Shown in pieces: positions 6,721 through 15,541 of a DNA stretch of 64,000 nt. Under the pieces are notes generated by a model. The model did not search any database. It was not told the origin of the DNA and worked only from the letters and a program-made list of their open reading frames with translations. The position numbers were made by a program, and so were the translations under genes. The DNA lies in assembly GCF_014656055.1 (NCBI RefSeq), contig NZ_BNBR01000010.1, positions 62,001 to 126,000 on the forward strand, given 5' to 3'. The DNA is from Streptomyces griseosporeus (GTDB lineage Bacteria; Actinomycetota; Actinomycetes; Streptomycetales; Streptomycetaceae). Each line of letters opens with the position of its first letter. The first letter of the stretch is position 1.

Positions 6721-9700
6721 ATGACGGCGCCGGGGCGCAGGAGCAGTACCTTCTCTCGGCTGCTGCGGCACGGCTTCACCGACGCCTCCGCCGCCGAACG
6801 CCTCCTCGACGCACCCGAACTCGCCCCCGTCCGCAACGACCCCGTCCTGCTGGAAGCACTGGGCGCCACCGCCGACCCCGACCTCGCCCTCCGCGGCCTC
6901 GTCGGCCTGCTGGAGGCCCAGTCCGCCCCCGCGGCCCGCAGGGAACTGCTCGACACGGTGATAGCCGCCAAGCCCCTGCGCGACCGCCTCCTCGGCGTCC
7001 TCGGCGCCTCCGTCGCGCTCGCCGACCACCTCGCCCGCCACCCGCAGGACTGGCGGGCGCTCGTGATGTACGAGCCGCAGGATCTGCACCCGGGGGTGGA
7101 GGAGTTCGAGCGGGGGCTCGCCGAGGCCGGCGACCCCGTCGCCCTGCGCGTCGCCTACCGCCGCTGCCTGCTCTCCGTCGCCGCACGGGACGTCTGCGGC
7201 ACCACCGACGTCGCCCAGACCGCCGCCGAGCTGGCCGACCTCGCCACCGCCACCCTGCGCGCCGCCCTCGCCCTGGCGAAGGCCGCCGCGCCCGAGGACG
7301 CGGCGCTGTGCCGGCTCGCGGTCATCGCGATGGGCAAGTGCGGCGGGCACGAGCTGAACTACGTCTCCGACGTCGACGTCATCTTCGTCGGCGAGGCCGT
7401 CGACGGCGCCGACGAGGGGAAGGCGCTGCGGGCCGCCACCCGGCTCGCCTCGCACATGATGCGGATCTGTTCCGAGACGACCGTCGAGGGCTCCATCTGG
7501 CCCGTCGACGCGAATCTGCGGCCCGAGGGGCGCAACGGGCCCCTGGTGCGGACGCTGAGCAGTCATCTCGCCTACTACCAGCGCTGGGCCAAGACCTGGG
7601 AGTTCCAGGCGCTGCTCAAGGCCCGGCCCGTCGCCGGCGACCTGGAGCTGGGCGAGGAGTACGTCGCCGCGGTCGAACCGCTGGTGTGGAAGGCCGCCGA
7701 GCGGGAGAACTTCGTCGCCGACGTGCAGAAGATGCGGCGCCGGGTCGTGGAGAACATTCCCGTCGCCGAGGTGGAGCGGGAGCTGAAGCTCGGGCCCGGC
7801 GGACTGCGGGACGTCGAGTTCGCCGTGCAGCTGCTGCAGCTCGTGCACGGCCGGGCCGACGCCTCGCTGCGCAGTGGCAAGACGCTCGACGCCTTGCAGG
7901 CGCTCGCCGCCGGCGGGTACGTCGGCCGCGCCGACGCCACCCAGCTCGACGAGGCCTACCGCTTCCTGCGCTCCATGGAGCACCGCATCCAGCTGCACCG
8001 GCTGCGCCGCACCCACCTCGTCCCCGAGGACGACGCCGACCTGCGCCGTATCGGACGCTCGCTCGGGCTGCGTACCGACCCGGTGACCGAGCTGACCCGC
8101 GAGTGGAAGCGGCACACCAGCGGCGTACGGCGGCTGCACGAGAAGCTGTTCTACCGGCCGCTGCTCGACGCCGTGGCGCAGCTGCCCTCCGGCGAGGTCC
8201 GGCTCAGCCCGGAGGCGGCACGGGAGCGGCTCGTCGCGCTCGGGTACGCCGACCCGGCCTCCGCGCTGCGCCACCTGGAGGCCCTGGCGTCCGGCGTCAC
8301 CCGCAAGGCCGCCATCCAGCGCACCCTGCTGCCGGTGCTGCTCGGCTGGTTCGCCGACTCCGCCGACCCGGACGCCGGACTGCTCAACTTCCGCAAGGTG
8401 TCCGACGCCCTGGGCAAGACGCCCTGGTATCTGCGGCTGCTGCGGGACGAGGGCGCCGCCGCCGAGAACCTGGCGCGTGTGCTGTCCGCCGGGCGGCTCG
8501 CGCCCGACCTGCTGATGCGGGCGCCGGAGGCCGTCGCGCTGCTCGGCGACGGCGACGGGGGCGGCCTCGCGCCCCGGTCCCGGGCCCATCTGGAGCAGGA
8601 GATCCTCGCCGCGGTCCGGCGGGCCGACGACGCCGCCCAGGGCGTCACCGCCGCCCGTGGCGTCCGGCGGCGCGAGCTGTTCCGTACGGCCGCCGCCGAC
8701 ATCGTCGGCTCCTACGGCACCGAGACCCAGCCCGCCGAGGCCGACCAGGGCGCCCTCGTGGACCGGGTCGGCGCCGCCGTCTCCGACCTGACCGCCGCCA
8801 CCCTCGCCGGGACGCTGCGCGCGGTCGTGCGGGAGGGGTGGGGGGACACCCTGCCGACCCGGTTCGCCGTGATCGCCATGGGCCGCTTCGGCGGGCACGA
8901 GCTGGGCTACGGCTCCGACGCCGACGTCCTCTTCGTGCACGAGCCGCGCGACGGCGTGGACGAGCGGGAGGCCGGTCAGGCCGCGAACAAGGTCGTCGCC
9001 GAGATGCGGCGGCTGCTGCAGATCCCCAGCTCCGACCCGCCCCTGCTGATCGACGCCGACCTGCGGCCCGAGGGCAAGTCCGGGCCGCTGGTGCGCACCC
9101 TGAAGTCGTACGAGGCCTACTACCGCCGCTGGTCCCTCACCTGGGAGTCGCACGCCCTGCTGCGGGCCGAGCCGGTCGCCGGGGACGAGGACCTGGGGCG
9201 CCGGTTCATCGAGCTGATCGATCCGCTGCGCTACCGCCGGGGCGGGCTGGGCGAGGAGGCCGTACGGGAGATCCGGCGGCTCAAGGCCCGTATGGAGTCC
9301 GAGCGGCTGCCGCGCGGCGCCGACCCGAAGCTGCACACCAAGCTCGGGCCGGGCGGGCTGTCGGACGTCGAGTGGACCGTGCAGCTGCTGCAGCTGCGGC
9401 ATGCGGCGGAGGTCCCCGGGCTGCGCACGACCCGTACCCGTGAGGCCCTGGCCGCCGCCCGCGAGGCCGGCCTGATCGGCGCCGAGGAAGCCGGGATCCT
9501 CGACGAGGCCTGGGTGCTCGCCACCCGTGTCCGCAACGCCGTGATGCTGGTGCGGGGGCGGGCCGGGGACACCTTCCCCACCGACGGCCGCGAGCTGGCG
9601 GCGGTGGGCCGCTACCTCGGCCACGGCCCGGGCCACGTCGGCGACATGCTCGACGCGTACCGCCGTACGACCCGCCGGGCGAGGACGGTGGTGGAGGCCC

Positions 9701-9732
9701 TGTTCTACGGCAGCGGGGAGCAGCGGCTCTAG
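6721..9732 (+). CDS. glnE: Bifunctional glutamine synthetase adenylyltransferase/adenylyl-removing enzyme
   Basis: This 1003-residue GlnE has two nucleotidyltransferase modules. The N-terminal one has VIAMGKCGGHELNYVSDVDV with metal-binding D218 and D220; the C-terminal one has VIAMGRFGGHELGYGSDADV with D733 and D735. Each is followed by LGPGGLxDVE-type sequence (LKLGPGGLRDVEFAVQ and TKLGPGGLSDVEWTVQ). By homology the first removes AMP from, and the second adds AMP to, a tyrosine of type I glutamine synthetase; that target is glnA at 50086, whose Tyr397 is present. The start has GGGAGG six bases upstream and a TAGGCT -10-like element. It ends in CTAG, overlapping the stop of the convergent PAP2 gene. 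Confidence 0.97.
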   Translation: MTAPGRRSSTFSRLLRHGFTDASAAERLLDAPELAPVRNDPVLLEALGATADPDLALRGLVGLLEAQSAPAARRELLDTVIAAKPLRDRLLGVLGASVALADHLARHPQDWRALVMYEPQDLHPGVEEFERGLAEAGDPVALRVAYRRCLLSVAARDVCGTTDVAQTAAELADLATATLRAALALAKAAAPEDAALCRLAVIAMGKCGGHELNYVSDVDVIFVGEAVDGADEGKALRAATRLASHMMRICSETTVEGSIWPVDANLRPEGRNGPLVRTLSSHLAYYQRWAKTWEFQALLKARPVAGDLELGEEYVAAVEPLVWKAAERENFVADVQKMRRRVVENIPVAEVERELKLGPGGLRDVEFAVQLLQLVHGRADASLRSGKTLDALQALAAGGYVGRADATQLDEAYRFLRSMEHRIQLHRLRRTHLVPEDDADLRRIGRSLGLRTDPVTELTREWKRHTSGVRRLHEKLFYRPLLDAVAQLPSGEVRLSPEAARERLVALGYADPASALRHLEALASGVTRKAAIQRTLLPVLLGWFADSADPDAGLLNFRKVSDALGKTPWYLRLLRDEGAAAENLARVLSAGRLAPDLLMRAPEAVALLGDGDGGGLAPRSRAHLEQEILAAVRRADDAAQGVTAARGVRRRELFRTAAADIVGSYGTETQPAEADQGALVDRVGAAVSDLTAATLAGTLRAVVREGWGDTLPTRFAVIAMGRFGGHELGYGSDADVLFVHEPRDGVDEREAGQAANKVVAEMRRLLQIPSSDPPLLIDADLRPEGKSGPLVRTLKSYEAYYRRWSLTWESHALLRAEPVAGDEDLGRRFIELIDPLRYRRGGLGEEAVREIRRLKARMESERLPRGADPKLHTKLGPGGLSDVEWTVQLLQLRHAAEVPGLRTTRTREALAAAREAGLIGAEEAGILDEAWVLATRVRNAVMLVRGRAGDTFPTDGRELAAVGRYLGHGPGHVGDMLDAYRRTTRRARTVVEALFYGSGEQRL

Positions 9733-10628
9733 GCCGCGCGGCGCCCCGTCGTGGCGCGCGGCGGGGTCTCCGAGGGCGTGTCCCCGGTGTCGTCGCGCGG
9801 CCTCCGGGCGGGGACGTGTCGCGGCAGCGCGTACGGCTGGGCGCCGTACCACAGGCGGGCCACCGTGAAGCCGAACGCCAGGCACAGCGCGCCGCCCACC
9901 GCGTCCAGCCAGAAGTGGTTGGCCGTCGCGACGATGACCACCAGCGTCGCCACCGGGTAGAGCGCGCCCAGGACCCGCACCCACGGCACCCGGGCCAGCG
10001 CGACGACCGTCAGGCCGCACCAGAGGGACCAGCCGATGTGCATCGACGGCATCGCGGCGTACTGGTTCGACATGTGTTTCAGGTCGCCGGAGGCCATCGA
10101 GCCCCAGGTCTGGTGGACCAGCACCGTGTCGATGAAGTGTCCGCCGGTCATCAGGCGGGGCGGGGCGAGCGGATACAGGTAGTAGCCGGCCAGGGCCACC
10201 GCCGTCGTCGCGAAGAGGGCGAGACGGGTCGCCGCGTACCGGCCGGGATGGCTGCGGTAAAGCCACACCAGGACACCGATCGTCACCACGAAGTGCAGCG
10301 TGGCGTAGTAGTAGTTCATGCCGACGATCAGCCAACCCACCGAGTTGGCCGCGTGGTTGACGGACCGCTCGACGGCGATGCCCAGGTGCTGCTCGGCCTG
10401 CCAGATCCAGTCGGCGTTGCGCAGCGCCTGGCCGCGCTGTTCGGGGACCGCGTTGCGAACGAGCGAGTACGTCCAGTAACTGACCGCGATCAGCAGGATC
10501 TCGAACCACAGCCGCGGCGCCCGCGGCGTGCGGAACCGGCTGAGCGGTCCCGGCCCCGGGCCGGCCGCGACAGGCCGCCGAACGGCCTCTGCGCGGCCCT
10601 CCGGGGTCGTCACGGTCGTGTCACCCAT
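9729..10628 (-). CDS. PAP2-superfamily membrane phosphatase/inositolphosphotransferase-like protein
   Basis: This is a 299-residue polytopic membrane protein with about six hydrophobic segments. The phosphatase-like motifs are MPSMHIGWSLW (PSMH motif) near residue 195 and TANHFWLDAVGG (H...D motif) near residue 236, matching the Aur1/Ipt1-like PAP2 branch. It probably acts on a lipid phosphate or phosphoinositol at the outer face of the membrane; the substrate cannot be told. Both termini are polar, and the C-terminal tail is Thr/Arg-rich. A CAGACT -10-like element lies only 8 bases before the ATG, suggesting a nearly leaderless mRNA. It is convergent with glnE, sharing 4 bases. Confidence 0.85.
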   Translation of the reverse strand: MGDTTVTTPEGRAEAVRRPVAAGPGPGPLSRFRTPRAPRLWFEILLIAVSYWTYSLVRNAVPEQRGQALRNADWIWQAEQHLGIAVERSVNHAANSVGWLIVGMNYYYATLHFVVTIGVLVWLYRSHPGRYAATRLALFATTAVALAGYYLYPLAPPRLMTGGHFIDTVLVHQTWGSMASGDLKHMSNQYAAMPSMHIGWSLWCGLTVVALARVPWVRVLGALYPVATLVVIVATANHFWLDAVGGALCLAFGFTVARLWYGAQPYALPRHVPARRPRDDTGDTPSETPPRATTGRRAA

Positions 10629-10714
10629 GAGGACAGAGTCTGCCAGAAAAGCCTTCTCCGACCGATCATCCCCTGGTCGGGTCCATCCCGCACCTTCTCC
10701 GCCCTATGGAGGAG

Positions 10715-11842
10715 TTACGGGCGATTCCGGTCCCCAGGGGCCGAAGCGGTCGAACCACGCACCACCAGCTCCGGCATGAACACGAACTCACTGTGGGGCG
10801 CGGGCGTCCCGCCGATCTCCTCCAGCAACGTGCGCACCGCGGCCTGCCCCATCGCCGGCACCGGCTTGCGGATCGTCGTCAGGGGCGGGTCGGTGAAGGC
10901 GATCAGCGGGGAGTCGTCGAAGCCGACCACCGAGATGTCCTTGGGGACGTCGAGGCCGCGCTGCCGGGCCGCGCGTATCGCGCCGAGCGCCATCATGTCG
11001 CTGGCGCAGACCACGGCCGTGCAGTCACGGTCCATCAGCGCCGTCGCGGCGGCCTGGCCGCCCTCCAGCGTGTAGAGGGAGTGCTGGATCAGCTCGGTCT
11101 CGATCGTGTCGGCGGGCAGGCCCAGCTGCTCCTGCATCGCCCGCACGAACCCCTCGATCTTGCGCTGCACCGGCACGAACCGCTTGGGGCCGAGGGCCAG
11201 GCCGATGCGGGTGTGCCCGAGGGAGGCCAGGTGCGTGACCGCCAGCGTCATCGCGGCCCGGTCGTCGGGGGAGATGAAGGGCGCCTGCACCTTCGGGGAG
11301 AAGCCGTCCACCAGCACGAACGGCACGCCCTGCGCGCGCAGCTGCTCGTAGCGCTGCATGTCCGCGGTGGTGTCGGCGTGCAGTCCGGAGACGTAGATGA
11401 TGCCGGCGACGCCGCGGTCGACGAGCATCTCCGTCAGCTCGTCCTCCGTCGAGCCGCCCGGCGTCTGGGTGGCCAGCACCGGCGTGTAGCCCTGCCGGGT
11501 CAGCGCCTGCCCGATGACCTGGGCGAGCGCCGGGAAGATGGGGTTCTCCAGCTCCGGGGTGATCAGGCCGACCAGACCCGCGCTGCGCTGCCGCAGCCGT
11601 ACGGGGCGCTCGTACCCGAGGACGTCGAGCGCGGCCAGCACGGACTGGCGGGTGGTGGCGGCGACTCCCGGTTTCCCGTTGAGGACCCGGCTGACGGTCG
11701 CCTCGCTCACCCCCGCCTGCGCTGCGATGTCGGCAAGCCGTGTGGTCACGGCACTGGACTGTACCGGCCGGAAGGTTCCTTGCACACCGATCGGTCGCCG
11801 GGTGCGGGCGGTGGGGCGGCCCGCGGTGGGCTGCTGCGGCAT
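10715..11842 (-). CDS. malR: LacI-family maltose operon repressor MalR
   Basis: This is a LacI/GalR-type repressor. The helix-turn-helix is TTRLADIAAQAGVSEATVSR with the hinge KPGVAATTRQSVLAALDVLG, followed by a periplasmic-binding-like effector domain. Divergent transcription from malE and the CTTGCA repeats between them identify it as the maltose repressor. ATG 11842 is chosen because GAGGGAG lies just upstream. A shorter 344-residue form from GTG 11749 begins exactly at the DNA-binding domain and corresponds to the length I recall for the S. coelicolor protein. An ATG at 11869 is also in frame. The 31-residue N-terminal extension is Arg/Thr/Pro-rich and of unknown use. Confidence 0.92.
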   Translation of the reverse strand: MPQQPTAGRPTARTRRPIGVQGTFRPVQSSAVTTRLADIAAQAGVSEATVSRVLNGKPGVAATTRQSVLAALDVLGYERPVRLRQRSAGLVGLITPELENPIFPALAQVIGQALTRQGYTPVLATQTPGGSTEDELTEMLVDRGVAGIIYVSGLHADTTADMQRYEQLRAQGVPFVLVDGFSPKVQAPFISPDDRAAMTLAVTHLASLGHTRIGLALGPKRFVPVQRKIEGFVRAMQEQLGLPADTIETELIQHSLYTLEGGQAAATALMDRDCTAVVCASDMMALGAIRAARQRGLDVPKDISVVGFDDSPLIAFTDPPLTTIRKPVPAMGQAAVRTLLEEIGGTPAPHSEFVFMPELVVRGSTASAPGDRNRP

Positions 11843-11872
11843 TGCGCTCCCTCGTGCAATCGATGGCAAGAG

Positions 11873-11889
11873 CTTGCAGAGTCTTGCAC
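11873..11889. promoter_or_regulatory. Putative MalR operator near malR (direct repeat)
   Basis: CTTGCAG at 11873-11879 and CTTGCAC at 11883-11889 are direct repeats 10 bases apart, one helical turn. GGCAAG at 11865-11870 adds a partial inverted half-site. The CTTGCA-type motif is the one described for Streptomyces maltose and amylase promoters. The position just upstream of malR suits autoregulation. Confidence 0.6.
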
Positions 11890-12010
11890 AGGACGTGCCC
11901 CGCCCGCTCGTGTACGGGGAAGAACGGTGTCAGGGCCAGTGCGCACAACGGTCGCACAGTGGTCTCGCAGTGGTCGAGAGCCGGTCACGCCCGGGTAACT
12001 TCCGAGATCT

Positions 12011-12031
12011 CTTGCACTTTTTTTCTGCAAG
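12011..12031. promoter_or_regulatory. Putative MalR operator upstream of malE (inverted repeat)
   Basis: CTTGCAC (12011-12017) and CTGCAAG (12025-12031) form an inverted repeat of CTTGCA with a T-rich spacer, about 100 bases before the malE ATG. Together with 11873-11889 it gives two spaced operators in the divergent malR-malE region, a layout that could support looping or separate control of the two promoters. Confidence 0.65.
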
Positions 12032-12131
12032 GTCTTTCGCGCCGCTTACATGGCTGTTACGTTCCCTGTCGCCCGGCCGCGGCAAAGGCGCAGTCGGCAC
12101 CACTCGGGCTTTTCACCCTCAAGGAGAACTC

Positions 12132-13403
12132 ATGCGGCGTGGCATAGCGGCCTCCGCGCTGGTGGCGTCCTTCGCCCTGGCGGCGACGGCGTGCGGCGGC
12201 AGTGACAGCGGCGACAAGGCCGACGGGCCGGTCACCATCACCTGGTGGGACACCTCGAACGCCACGAACGAGGCGCCGACCTACCAGGCGCTGATCAAGG
12301 AGTTCGAGGCCGCGAACAAGGACGTCAAGGTCAAGTACGTCAACGTCCAGTTCGACCAGGCACAGAACAAGTTCGACACCGCCGCCGGCTCCAAGGGCGC
12401 GCCCGACGTGCTCCGCTCCGAGGTGGGCTGGACCCCGGCCTTCGCCAAGAAGGGCTACTTCCTGCCGCTGGACGGCACGGAGGCCCTCACCGACCAGGCG
12501 AAGTTCCAGCCGAGCCTGATCAAGCAGGCCCAGTACGAGGGCAAGACCTACGGCGTGCCGCTGGTCACCGACACCCTCGCGTTCGTCTACAACAAGCAGC
12601 TCTTCGCCAAGGCCGGCATCAAGGAAGCGCCCAAGACCTGGGACGACCTGAAGAAGGCCGCTGCCACCATCAAGGACAAGACCGGCGTCGACGGCTACTG
12701 GGGCTCCACCGCGAGCTACTACGCGCAGCCGTTCCTGTACGGCGAGGGCACCGACCTCGTCAACGCCGACGCCAAGAAGCTCACGGTCGCCTCCGCCGAG
12801 GCGAAGAAGGGCTACGGCACCTGGCTGAGCCTGTTCGACGGCAAGGGCCTGCACAAGGCCGACACCACCGCCGACGCCTACGCGCACATCCAGGACGCGT
12901 TCGTCAACGGCAAGGTCGCCGCGATCATCCAGGGCCCGTGGGAGCTGACGAACTTCTACAAGGGCTCCGCCTTCAAGGACAAGAACAACCTGGGCATCGC
13001 CACCGTCCCGGCCGGCTCCACCGGCAAGGCGGGCGCCCCGACCGGCGGCCACAACCTCTCGGTCTACGCCGGCTCCGACGAGGCCCACCAGAAGGCCGCG
13101 CTGAAGTTCGTGAACTTCATGACGTCCGCGAAGTCCCAGACGGCGATCGCCCTGAAGAACTCCACGCTGCCCACGCGTGACGACGCCTACACCGCCGAGG
13201 TCAAGGCCGACCCGGGCATCGCCGGCTACCAGACCGTGCTGCCCGCCGCCCAGCCGCGCCCGGCGCTGCCCGAGTACAGCTCGCTGCTCGCCCCGCTCGA
13301 CACCGAGCTGGCCAAGGTCGCGGCCGGCAAGGAGTCCCTGGACAAGGGTCTGAGCAACGCCGAGGTCGCCCTCGCCAAGCTGGTGCCGGACTTCAGCAAG
13401 TGA
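12132..13403 (+). CDS. malE: Maltose/maltodextrin ABC transporter substrate-binding lipoprotein
   Basis: This is a 423-residue extracellular solute-binding protein (family 1). Residues 1-21 are a lipoprotein signal peptide ending in LAATACGG, with the modified cysteine at about residue 22. The mature part has the family signature FVYNKQLFAKAGI and a C-terminal SLLAPLDTELAKV-like segment. It would be anchored to the outer face of the membrane and hand maltodextrins to MalF/MalG. No ATPase is encoded here; Streptomyces sugar importers usually share MsiK encoded elsewhere. AAGGAG at 12121-12126 is 5 bases from the ATG. A strong stem-loop follows the stop, separating it from malF. Confidence 0.95.
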   Translation: MRRGIAASALVASFALAATACGGSDSGDKADGPVTITWWDTSNATNEAPTYQALIKEFEAANKDVKVKYVNVQFDQAQNKFDTAAGSKGAPDVLRSEVGWTPAFAKKGYFLPLDGTEALTDQAKFQPSLIKQAQYEGKTYGVPLVTDTLAFVYNKQLFAKAGIKEAPKTWDDLKKAAATIKDKTGVDGYWGSTASYYAQPFLYGEGTDLVNADAKKLTVASAEAKKGYGTWLSLFDGKGLHKADTTADAYAHIQDAFVNGKVAAIIQGPWELTNFYKGSAFKDKNNLGIATVPAGSTGKAGAPTGGHNLSVYAGSDEAHQKAALKFVNFMTSAKSQTAIALKNSTLPTRDDAYTAEVKADPGIAGYQTVLPAAQPRPALPEYSSLLAPLDTELAKVAAGKESLDKGLSNAEVALAKLVPDFSK

Positions 13404-13409
13404 GCCCGT

Positions 13410-13458
13410 GTGGCCGCCGGATCCCCCTGACCGGTGGGGGGAGGGATCCGGCGGCCAC
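13410..13458 (+). terminator. Strong stem-loop in the malE-malF gap (attenuator or mRNA stabiliser)
   Basis: GTGGCCGCCGGATCC (13410-13424) pairs perfectly with GGATCCGGCGGCCAC (13444-13458), a 15-bp stem with a 19-base loop, 7 bases after the malE stop. There is no T-run, so partial termination or 3'-end protection is more likely than full termination. Either would yield more MalE than MalF/MalG. Confidence 0.8.
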
Positions 13459-13506
13459 CGGCCTGTGCGCCGTACTCCCTGATCGTCTTCGAAGGTGCCG
13501 AGAACC

Positions 13507-14460
13507 ATGACAGCAGTGGCCCAACGCCTCAAGCACAGCTACCAGAAGAACTGGTACGCCTACGCCATGATCGCCCCCGTGGTCGTCGTGCTCGGCGTCC
13601 TCGTGGTGTATCCGCTGGTGTACGGCCTGTATCTCACGCTCACCGACGCCGACAGCCTCAACAGCGCCCGCACCATCGGCGTCAACCACATCGACGCCAC
13701 CTACAAGTTCATCGGCCTGGACAACTACCAGGACATCCTCTTCGGCGACACCGCCTACGACCGCTTCTGGTCGCACTTCATCTGGACGATCGTCTGGACG
13801 GCCCTGTGTGTCGCCCTGCACTACTCGATCGGTCTCGGCCTCGCCCTGCTGCTCAACCAGAAGCTGCGCGGGCGCACCTTCTACCGGCTGATGCTGATCG
13901 TGCCGTGGGCCGTGCCCACCTTCGTCACCGTCTTCGGCTGGCGGATCATGCTCTCCGACAGCGGCGTCATCAACACCGCCCTGGACAGCATCGGCCTGCC
14001 CTCGCCGGGCTGGCTGGAGGACACCTTCTGGCAGCGGTTCGCCGCGATCATGGTGAACACCTGGTGCGGTGTGCCGTTCATGATGGTCTCGCTCCTCGGC
14101 GGCCTGCAGTCCATCGACTCCTCGCTGTACGAGGCGGCCGAGATGGACGGCGCGAGCGCCTGGCAGCGGTTCCGCTACGTCACCCTGCCCGGCCTGCGGT
14201 CGGTCAGCTCCACCGTGGTCCTGCTCGGCATCATCTGGACCTTCAACCAGTTCGCCGTGATCTTCCTGCTGTTCGGCCGGACCTCCGCCCCGGACGCGCA
14301 GATCCTCGTCACCTGGGCCTACTTCCTCGGCTTCGGACAGCAGCCGCGTGAATTCGCCGAGTCGGCCACCTACGGCATGCTGCTGCTGGCCATCCTCATC
14401 GTCTTCACCTCCTTCTACCGCCGCTGGCTGAACCGCAACGACCAGCAGCTCACGATCTGA
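13507..14460 (+). CDS. malF: Maltose/maltodextrin ABC transporter permease MalF
   Basis: This is a 317-residue membrane permease with six predicted helices. The ATPase-contacting loop is EAAEMDGASAWQRFRYVTLP followed by G, the EAA motif of sugar permeases. The N-terminus is positively charged and cytoplasmic, and the first helix covers about residues 17-42. ATG 13507 is chosen; GTG 13495, four codons upstream, directly abuts the purine-rich GAAGG and is less likely. It lies 103 bases after malE across a stem-loop and 15 bases before malG, so F and G are co-transcribed. Confidence 0.94.
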   Translation: MTAVAQRLKHSYQKNWYAYAMIAPVVVVLGVLVVYPLVYGLYLTLTDADSLNSARTIGVNHIDATYKFIGLDNYQDILFGDTAYDRFWSHFIWTIVWTALCVALHYSIGLGLALLLNQKLRGRTFYRLMLIVPWAVPTFVTVFGWRIMLSDSGVINTALDSIGLPSPGWLEDTFWQRFAAIMVNTWCGVPFMMVSLLGGLQSIDSSLYEAAEMDGASAWQRFRYVTLPGLRSVSSTVVLLGIIWTFNQFAVIFLLFGRTSAPDAQILVTWAYFLGFGQQPREFAESATYGMLLLAILIVFTSFYRRWLNRNDQQLTI

Positions 14461-14475
14461 GGCAGGAGTTCCCCC

Positions 14476-15384
14476 ATGAGCACGACCACCGCCCCGGACT
14501 CCGCCGCCGTGGAGAAGACCGCGCCGGCCACCCCGCCCCGCAAGGTGCGCGGCCGCGGCGAGCGCGGCCTCGCCGCCTCCCTCGCCTCCCACGGCCTGCT
14601 GATCGCCGCCAGCGTCATCGCCCTCTTCCCGGTCGCCTGGCTGGTCTTCCTCTCCCTCGGCCCGGACAAGGACGACTATCTGCACCCCGGCAAGATCTGG
14701 GGGAAGATGACGCTGGACAACTACTCCTACGTCCTGCAGAACACGAGCTTCTTCGACTGGCTGAAGAGCTCCCTCATCGTCTCCCTCGGCACCACCGTGA
14801 TCGGCGTCCTCATCGCCGCCACCACCGGTTACGCCGTCTCCCGCATGCGCTTCCCCGGCTACAAGAAGTTCATGTGGGTGCTGCTGGTCACCCAGATGTT
14901 CCCGGTGGCCGTGCTGATGGTCCCGATGTACCAGATCCTGTCCGAGCTGCAGCTCATCGACAGCTACCTCGGCCTGATCCTCATCTACTGCTCGACCGCG
15001 GTGCCGTACTGCGCCTGGCTGCTCAAGGGCTACTTCGACACCATCCCGTTCGAGATCGACGAGGCCGGACGCGTCGACGGCCTGAACCCGTTCGGCACCT
15101 TCCTGCGCCTCATCCTCCCGCTGGCCCGGCCGGGCCTGGCGGTGGCCGGCTTCTACAGCTTCATCACCGCCTTCGGTGAGGTCGCCTTCGCCACCACCTT
15201 CATGCTCGACGACAGCAAGTACACGCTCGCCGTCGGCCTGCAGAGCTTCATCAGCGAGCACGACGCCCAGCGCAACCTGATGGCCGCCACCGCGGTGCTC
15301 ATCGCGATACCGGTCTCGGCCTTCTTCTACCTCGTGCAGAAGAACCTGGTGACCGGCCTCACCGCGGGCGGCACGAAGGGCTGA
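14476..15384 (+). CDS. malG: Maltose/maltodextrin ABC transporter permease MalG
   Basis: This 302-residue permease has six membrane helices after a 35-residue cytoplasmic tail rich in Ala, Pro and Thr. The EAA loop reads EIDEAGRVDGLNPFGTFLRL. It forms the membrane channel with MalF. GGCAGGAG is 9 bases before the ATG. The stop is followed by a perfect 14-bp hairpin before aglA, so aglA is probably expressed at a different level or from its own promoter. Confidence 0.94.
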   Translation: MSTTTAPDSAAVEKTAPATPPRKVRGRGERGLAASLASHGLLIAASVIALFPVAWLVFLSLGPDKDDYLHPGKIWGKMTLDNYSYVLQNTSFFDWLKSSLIVSLGTTVIGVLIAATTGYAVSRMRFPGYKKFMWVLLVTQMFPVAVLMVPMYQILSELQLIDSYLGLILIYCSTAVPYCAWLLKGYFDTIPFEIDEAGRVDGLNPFGTFLRLILPLARPGLAVAGFYSFITAFGEVAFATTFMLDDSKYTLAVGLQSFISEHDAQRNLMAATAVLIAIPVSAFFYLVQKNLVTGLTAGGTKG

Positions 15385-15426
15385 CGCCACGTCGGCAGAC
15401 GACTCCCGCGCGCCCGTCGCGCGGGT

Positions 15427-15472
15427 AGGCGGTCGCGGTGCCCATCCGACCCCGCTGACACCGCGACCGCCT
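15427..15472 (+). terminator. Stem-loop between malG and aglA
   Basis: AGGCGGTCGCGGTG (15427-15440) pairs perfectly with CACCGCGACCGCCT (15459-15472), a 14-bp stem with an 18-base loop. It lies 43 bases after the malG stop. There is no clear T-tract, so it may be a partial terminator. Confidence 0.75.
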
Positions 15473-15541
15473 CGTCCCCCTCCTGACGCGGCCCCCGCAC
15501 ACCGACCGATGACCGTGACTCCCTTACGCATCAAGGACGCC

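Noticed and set aside
6037..10509. Very long open frame (1490 codons) on the minus strand opposite glnE
   Set aside because: It is a shadow frame produced by GC-rich codon bias of glnE; it spans the real PAP2 gene in another frame and has no family motifs.
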